From: Apostichopus japonicus
Lineage: Eukaryota; Echinodermata; Holothuroidea; Aspidochirotida; Stichopodidae
Length of the DNA: 64,000 nucleotides
Direction of reading: 5' to 3'
NCBI RefSeq assembly: GCF_037975245.1
Contig: NC_092574.1
Coordinates: forward strand, 25,005,213-25,069,212
Of the stretch, positions 52,301-61,300 are shown piece after piece. Below the pieces are notes generated by a model, which saw only the letters and a program-made list of their open reading frames with translations, searched no databases and was not told the origin of the DNA. A program made the position numbers and the translations under genes. The stretch's first letter is position 1; each line of letters starts with the position of its first letter.

Positions 52301-55300
52301 ATCAGCTGGCAGGACAAGTCGCTGTTGATGGCTTCACCGCTCTTGGAGTAGTATTTTTTACTCTAATCAAAGAAACAAAAGGAAAAGAAATGTAGAATTA
52401 AAAAACAGTACTGCCGACATTCAAAGCTTAATTATTAGAAAAGTTTACATTCCATTGCAAAATTGAAACTATAAAGTATTTTTACTGCATGTTACCTAAG
52501 TATTCCAGTACTGTTCTGCCTTCTTATCTAAGTATTGTTTTTCTACCTCACTGTACATGGTTTTCAGTTCTGCCAGTAAATGGTAGGTCTCCTCTGCCGT
52601 CATAAATTATTTGTTCTCTTCAATTCTCTCTTTTTGCACTTTCTCTTGCTCTGTGGGGAGTTCTATTTCCACAAGGTTTCCAAACTTGTCTCCTCCATCT
52701 ATCATCTCTTTACTATCTGCTCTTCTATTCGTGAAGTTTAATTTATATTTTTCTGCCGATTTGATCTTCACAATCTCACTCTGTCTTGATAGATTGATTG
52801 ATTGATTTATTTATTGATTGATTGTAAACTGAACCAAAGTGATTTGAAATGAAAATGGAAAGAAAAATTCAAAATTTTGTGTACTAAAAGAGAAGTTAAA
52901 AGTGGGGCTGAATACAGACATAAAATCAGTTTTCTTCCGTATTTTCAGAAGGTCAAATTACTCACAAATTTGGTCAGCCCATATAAAAATGGTTACTAGA
53001 ATGTCTGAAATGATTTTTTTCCCTCCAGAATGATGCATACCATTAATTGCATTACATCAAGTAATACACTAAACAAACAGATTTCACCATAAAGATATGG
53101 TTTGTAAACACTGTTGAAAAATATCTCCTATATGTATATCAGAATATTACCATTGCCCAGATGAGGTCATAATGGCTTGTTTCACTTCTCCTTGACGAGC
53201 AGCATCCTCAATCATTTTTCTTCTAAAACTTGCAAAATGTGTACATCTAAAATGGCTTTGCTGCCATGGAAACCAAAATGCTCATGAAATGGATCTTGAA
53301 GGTTGATCCAACTTTGTTATACATATATATATATTATATAATATTCCATATAACTTGTTCATCAAAGGAAATAAAACCACATTCTGAAAAAACAACCCAC
53401 TGTTTGTGACTTGCCACGATGTTAGGGCACTTTTAAGCGAGAGGAAGGAGATCGGGAAAACTTTGCAGGTAATTCTTGACTAATGGTAGTCATCATAGGT
53501 CACAGCTGTTTGACTTTAATAATTGTGTTTGTCCCACAAATACCTTAAAGATGATTGAGGTTGTTTTGAGTTTTTACCTGTGGAAGCACCGGCTTGAATG
53601 AAGATTCGTGAGACTCAGCCATAGCGTATGTCATCAGAGCTATATTTCGCAGGTGTCTGGACTTCATCGTCTTCTCAAAGAGAAAATTGAGATTACTGGC
53701 CGAGTTAAGCCAACTGTCGAGTGCAGGCGAAGCTGTGGTCAGCAAGTTGAAGTCATTGCTGAAAAAGCAAAACAAATTTACCAAAATGTTAAGACAGATA
53801 AATGAAACTAAAATGTTTGTTCAATATGTTTTGCAAATAATCTAATAAAATAATCAACTAAGTAACATAATTTGTTTGAACATATACTCTTTCATCTTTT
53901 CCTTCAGTCATTTTGCCACTATCAACATTACAGTGGGAGAGTACATATCGCTGCAGTTTTGATTAAAACCTAAAGAAAGATATAACCAAGTACATTGATA
54001 GACTTACAGAGTCGCAGTCTGTTCTCTCCTTGGATGAGGAGGAGTGGGTACATGGTTCCAAAAAGAGTCTACCCTGATGACCAGACTTGTCGCACCCTGA
54101 CCAATATTCTGCCCCTCATTATCACTGCTCTTGGCTCTGGGATGCTTCTGAGCAGCAGGGCTCTGCGGCTCCCTAGATAACTGCCTTGTCAGCTTTCTCT
54201 TGGGACCTGGTGGACTACTGCCGTACTCTTTCGACAGAGATCTCGCCAGCTTTCTCCTGGCGGCATTGACGCTTCCCATCTTCTCCACTCCGTTGCCGAG
54301 ACTGACTGCTATCTCCTCCACCCCTCCCTCTGCCATGATGGTGGTGGTTATGTTCATCTGCACCATGTCCTCACTGATATTGAAGGAAGTATTCATACCT
54401 CTTTTCAGGGATTCAAAGTCCAAGGGATCCAGGCAAAAGCTCACCCGGGAATGCTGAACCGGGATGGCGGTGGGAAGATCCATCTCGTCCAAAAGGTTCC
54501 GTCCTTCTTGAAGTCGTCTCATCTGACAGTGGGCTTGAGAGAGAGTCATGGAGGAGACCATTGAGTCCAGTAGAGGCTGGCAGCCACCATCCATGGAGGT
54601 GTGTCCTGGGGATGACTCCTGCTGCTGGGGACTAGGGGTGAACTGATCTTCAATCGGTTTTGATCTCAGGGTCATGAGGTTAAACGAGAACATTTCTAAA
54701 TGCAACACTAATAGAGATGCAGTGTTTTCCTTGCTTTTAGGTGTTGTAGGTTGAGCCTGCACCAGACAAAGGTTTATCTGTGTGCAGTAAAATAGGACGT
54801 ACAGAAAAAAGAAAAAATACATTATAAATCTGAAATATTAGGAAGAGAAATATGTTATTGCAATATGATCACAAAATCGGTAAAATCTGTTACATTTTAA
54901 AGAGAAAGAAAATGTTATACAGAAAATCACAAAATGTTCAAGAATCCAATGGGATTAAATTACCTGTGGCAAGATGACTGTAAGCTTAGTCTCAGAAGGT
55001 GTGGTGTTAACCTGGCCTTTCTTTTGGACTTTCTTGGCCGTATTCAGAGCATGGCTTATGGAATTATGATGAATTGACTCTAAGAGTGAGCCGGGATGTT
55101 GACCAGCCAATGAACCAATGGCAGATTCGAGAATCCTTCAAAATGCAAAGAAAATTCTTAAGGAGACTGACTGCAATTAATATCCATATTCCTCTTTCCA
55201 TCAGATTCATTAAAATTCATAGTTCCGTGTTGAACCAAGAAACATTTGTTAGGTTTCTCTTCTCATCACACAGAATTGGGCTGTCAGGTGGTTATTTATA

Positions 55301-58300
55301 TTTGTATGTGATAAGGACAACTTAATCTCTGCTTCTTACATGAAAAGTAGGCTAGGCTAAAAATATCTACTATGAAGTGTGATAGGATCAGACTGTCATT
55401 CCTCAGTTTTGTGAACAAACAGCCTTTCTCATGATTTCAAACCATCTGTTGAGACAATGATGCAAAACATTTTACCCTTTTCTTCTTCTTCACACACTTT
55501 TCAATGGTGAGAAGCTTTACAGGCAAATACAAGAAGCGAATTAAAAGAAAAGATTATTATAAAGATATCACACAAAATACAGAAAACTAAACTTACCTGT
55601 TAGCCGCATCCAAAAACAATGGGGTCAGTAGTATATTAATGGGTCCATCAATGCTGGCTTTAATGGCCGTTCCAGAGGCAAGAGCAGGACTCTTCCCTGT
55701 ATGAATACGAAACAAAAGTGGAAGTTGTCAAATTGTCAGTGTAAAAAAAGCCACAAGTAAATACGATTCTTTGAATCGTGGTGGTTTGTTCTTAAAAAGT
55801 AAGAGAAGTAAAAACCAAAAAGACCTTTTTATACAGAGAGCACAAAATGAAACAAAAATACTCCTGTCAGCTTTGTAAACTTTGCAATAGCAAAACTAGT
55901 ACGTAAATCCACAACTAGACATACCATATTCAACATAGCAGTGAACATTTGAAAGGGCTCCAATTCCAGAAAAAAAGAAATGTAAAAAAATCATGTAAAT
56001 GAAGGAACCTGAAACTTTCAGGAACAGCTACCTTCAGCTTTCCTTAATATGTTCCTACCTTTCAATAGGAATGATTCATCTTCGTCATTACTCTCCTCTT
56101 GTTCACAAACATCCTCCTCCATTTCCGACAAGTCCTGATCCCTGGGCCTCTCTGCTATCATACTGGGCCCCAGACCCTGCTGCGCTACATGGAACTGAGG
56201 CGGGCTCATGATACCGGTTCTCAAGAAGTTGCCGCAAAAGGGTTGTGTGTAGGGATCTGTGGCCCTCCAACTCTCCACGGAAGTAGGAGAGACCTTCAAC
56301 CACTCCTGGCACTGGTTGTGATTCAAGTAAGGAATGTAACCTAAGAAGATCTGATCTTTCTCGGACTGAAGATTGTCTTTGGATCCCTTGGGAGCCGACT
56401 TGGTGGATCGGAAAGAAATTGTGGAGGAGGTGGACACTTTCCGGCTGGGTGAATCTACTTTCAGGGATGACATGGCGGTCATCTCCTCTGTCGGACTCTG
56501 TGCTGAACTGTAAGTGGAGGTTCCCTCTGTCGTGGTTGGTGACAAGGTGACCTTTGACACGCTCGTCTCTGAGACGCTCTTCGCCCGCACCTTGGTCCTT
56601 TCCGCATCGGAATCTTCGTTAGCCGAGTAATATTCGCTGTCTGAGACGCTCTCGGATGAGCTCTGATCGCCGGTGGATTTCGGCCTGCTCTTACTGCGCT
56701 GCTTTACATTGGAATCGTCCACAGCGACTTTGACTCTAAATGCTGCTGTAGGAAGGCTGTAGGAGCTACCTGTCATCTTGGAAACTTCCTCTCTGACCTT
56801 GGATTGCATTGTCAAACTTGCTGTCCTTTTCACAGAGCTTCCCTTAGCTTCATTCTGAGACACAGTCTTCTCATCTGCTGTGACAGCTTCCAGTACCAAG
56901 GTTTTATCTGTTGTATCACTTTGTGTTTCTTGTTCCTTTTCTTTGTCTGATTCACCTTCCTCGGTATCACTGGCCTTCTTCGCTTCTTTCTCCGACGAGC
57001 TTGGTCCGTTTGCAGGTGCACCATCGTCACCGCCGTGGACGGTGAACGTGCCCACCTCATCAGGGGAAGAAGAAGGAGAAGAATGCACCCACCCTCGAGT
57101 AAACTTAAACATTTTGGTAGGAGAATCATCTGGGGTCCTATCACAGGCTGCAAAGGCAACCTGACCCTTTTTGAGAAGACTCTCTCCGAAGTGACCAGCA
57201 GCTTGGAATGAATCTGGCCTCCACATCAATCCAGGCATAGATATATTGTCACCGTGGCGTAAGGAGTCCCTTCGCTTTAGTGTGAAGAACATACAACCCC
57301 CATGGCAACCACATTCATCATGGTTACTTTCGGTGGCCTGTAACGATGTCAACTCCTCAGCGTTCCAGAGAAACCACAAACGTTTGGTCTTTGTGTCGTG
57401 TTTCTTCAGAAAGTGCTTCTTGGCTTTGGTCAGCCTTTTCTCTTGAATGAATTGGACCAGATCAACATTGAGGGGACCAAAGATAACCGACCCTGCATCC
57501 AGCCATATCATGCCATTGTTGGAGTTACAAACGTATTGATGAACGGATATATCCTGAACGGTCAAGGTCAATCCATCCTTCACTCTGTGACTATGGGCGT
57601 TACAAGATGCCAGACGAATACTTTCAACCTGTGAATGACCAATCAAAGTAGTGTTAAACTAAGACAACATTCTATTGGCCACAATCAGAGGACCTAGAAA
57701 TCATAGCAGAGTGCATAGTTTAAAAACATCATCTTTTCTCCCTGGTATCAGCTTTTTCTTCCATTTTGCTAATAAATGCAGTAATAATAAAAAAGACCAT
57801 TCTTAAACCAAATATTTTGGAAGGAAACGAAAGGAAGACATTTTACAATAGAACAAACACTGAAGATAGGATGCATTAGATACAGATTTGTAGTCATTGT
57901 AACTTTAAGTTAACATATTTTATGACATGAAGATTGTAAATATATAACTAGTACTTGGACGAGCCAATTTACATCAGTCATTCAACCCTGGTATGTTTAG
58001 CAATGCACTTTAAATAGAGAGAAATCTATTTTTCTTAGGAGGGGTGGGGATTACATGGAGTGGAGGTGAGGATGGGGTGGGGACTCACTTTCAAATCTAG
58101 AGCACAATCAGTCTCGACTATCTGAAGTTGAACTCCACTGAGATGTAATCTCGTCATTCGATACTTCAAATCGCCCTCCTCGGGGCAAGGAGTTCCGTAA
58201 TGAGCTTCCTTCATTGTGCATATCTTCTGAGGGATCATGTGCACGCAGAATTTGATTGGTTCAATTGGTTTCAGGTCATCCATGTCATCCATGGCCAAGT

Positions 58301-61300
58301 GAAGAAACAGCTGTATGGCCTCTACTAAACATAATGCCTACAAATTGAAAACCAAAAATAAAGAGAACAGTTATATAAATTTTATCCTCAAAATTAATCA
58401 AAGTTTTCTCTTTGAATTGATTTAACTTAGCTTTTAAGTAATCACTTTGGTTGATAAACTGACAATGGAGGTGGTGATTGGTTGAGTAAGGGAAAGGGTA
58501 AAGGCTGATTGGAAATATTTTCTCACCCATTTCTTGGCAGACTAAATTACAAAAGTGTTCCAACCAAAGCCTGAGAAATATGCAATGGATATTGGAGACT
58601 GATTGGGTACTAAAAGTGAGGACTGTAAAAACTGTATGGTCACATTTTGAAGCCTTTGCAAGATTTATTGGAATAGAGTACAAGCTAAATTTAATAAACT
58701 TTCCTCAAAAGTATTCAAAATAAGTGAAAAACAAAAGCCATACTTGTGAAGGTGAGAGCTTGCCACAGAGGGATCCAAGCTGTAGGTCAACCAGCCATGC
58801 ATATTCAACAGTGATTGTCTCTGGTGGCAAACCGTTGCCAGAAAACATCGCGTGACACCGTAGTTGGACTCCTGACAGTCCAAGGTACCCTTGATGGAGG
58901 TGTTTTCCTGGTGCCTCTCTCTGCAACGAAAGATCAGTAATGGATATGGATAGAATGATCCCATCCTGAATAACTCAGATTGATTTAACTTAACCAGGGA
59001 TGCCAGCAGGGTTTGCCCCTAGGGCCTGAAAGTTTGTGGGGACTTGGATGTCCCAAAGACTATCTAAGCTAATGTTGGGAACTTTATGAAATCCAGGGGA
59101 AAAATTGCGTTTTAGGCTCCAATTTGCGTATGCTACAGTGTGTTAGGATAATAGATAGGAATAGCTCATGTTTGTTTCAACTGGGTTGGAAAGATCGTGT
59201 GGAGCCGGAACCCAATTTCAAAATCTGGAAAACGCCAGCTAGTGCCGGAATTTTGGCATCCCTGACCTTACCCCAAACCTGAAAAAAAAAAAAAAATCCA
59301 AAAAATGACAAGGAAGGGCATAGACTGGAGAGGTTGGGGGATAGAAGGTGCACAATGTTAAAAGGTTACCAATTCATTTTAGGCACGGTAGATCGAGAGT
59401 GCTAACGTTGTTTGGAGACATATAAGCGAGGAGCTAGGTATATATAACAAATCAAAGTTTCCTTTAAAATCAAAAGTTACACAGGAGAACAACAATAACA
59501 TTATCAAATGATACTCTGGCTCATACCAAGGAAACAGTGTCTGGAATTAAGTTTTTTATGGTTCCCATATTAAGTTGCATCATCACCTTCAAGTGAGGAC
59601 TATTTCTGTACCTGGTTTTTGTCTGTGACTGTGACTAGAATAGGTGATAACAACAACTGTATTCTGGTCTGTTCATATGTCTTCTGTAGCTCCAAACAGA
59701 GCTGTTCCATTAGTATCACAGGACAGTTTTCATCCGCTTTGCTACAATGCTGATGAAAGCAAAAATGAAGACGAAACATATTTTAGGGTGGTGGGGTGGG
59801 GAGGGGGAGGGGGAGGGTGCGGGCAAAGCAAAATAAAGGCAAATGACAACAGTATAAGCAAAAGAAACCGGAAATCATACAAATGCTTCCAAGCAGTAAA
59901 AATTCATCTGACAATGTTGAGACTGAGCTAACAAACTTGTGACACCATGGTCATATCTCATTCCAGAATTTGAGGGCAGAAGTTTTCTTTAACTTCTTTA
60001 TATCTTTGACAAGAATTCCAATATTTCTTATATAACTACAGAATACATTCTTGTTACACAGTTTCAAAAGTTGTATGTGCCTTCTGGCATAAATCTTGAA
60101 GATGGTTGGATCAGTCTGAATTTGCCTTTATCGCGGTAAAAGATTTAAGGAGCACTGACCACTGGTAAATGGCCTTTGATTCCATCGATATTCAGCGAGA
60201 CTGTGACATCGAGATGTCTTAATCCTAAGGGGTTCAACCTCTTCTCCTCCTCCTTGAATTTTGCTGGTATTTCTTGGTACTCTGGACCATCGAAAGTAGT
60301 GATACTCTGAAATTCCCCCAGGTAGTTCTCCTATAGATACATAAAGAGAGTATGAGGAATTAACTACAAACAATAACTTCCAGGATGAAAGTAAAATGCT
60401 GATTGGTTGCTTCCTTGTCAAATCAGTTGCTTGAAAGGTAATAGTTTATTTTCACAAAATACTTATCAGACTGTGGTTCTTGTCTTTCTTCTTTTTGACC
60501 TAACATAAATTTGATGATAAATCAAATCAATAAATATAAAATAGCAGACATAAATACAAACAACCAATATGCAACGTTCTAGACACAGAAGGACAAAATT
60601 GCGATGAATGTGAGGTAACAGGTAGCTAGCAATGTTGGTCGATCGCAAATGAGCATCAACCATCAGTCAGTCAGTCAGTCTTATCGAAATGCACCAATCA
60701 GATATGAGAACTTTCTGGGCAGTACTCGATGATTACCACAATCGGTACTTAAAGTCCATCAAGTAGGGGAGATTTCTTGGAAGTTTACCACTAACCTAAA
60801 ATAACCAGGAAATTGATAAACAAATTGACTCAGTAATCAATTGAAGCTGTCCTGGCTGCATCATCCTTGGATACAACAAATATTTCAAACAATACAATAA
60901 ATTCTCAGTTTTAAATACAAAGCTTGGTTTAAATAATTAAAATACCCTATGCAGAAGCACTTTATTGTTTCTAACATAATAACAATTCCCCCCCCCCCTC
61001 CCCAAAGAAAAATTGGTGTTGGACAGATGCTAGTCACTCGTAACAACTGACAGTCTATTTATGCATTTCATTATAGAAATCCACAAACTACAATATTTAT
61101 TAAATTACATCATTTCCATGTGAATCGACAAATAACTCACAATCCCATTTCTAAAAAGCTGTGCTTCCGTGTCAAAATGTCTGTTGCTTCACTTTTGAAG
61201 AAGGATATTAAATCGATTATTGCGAAAGCTATTTGAAATTTGAACGATACGTTTGATTCTCATTCCTGTAATAATTAATCACATTCATTAAAGGAATGAG

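Noticed and set aside
60151-60160. Longer exon 4 ending past GTCAGT
   Set aside because: The frame meets a stop (TAA) 4 codons on and only the GTG|GTCAGT donor keeps phase with exon 5.
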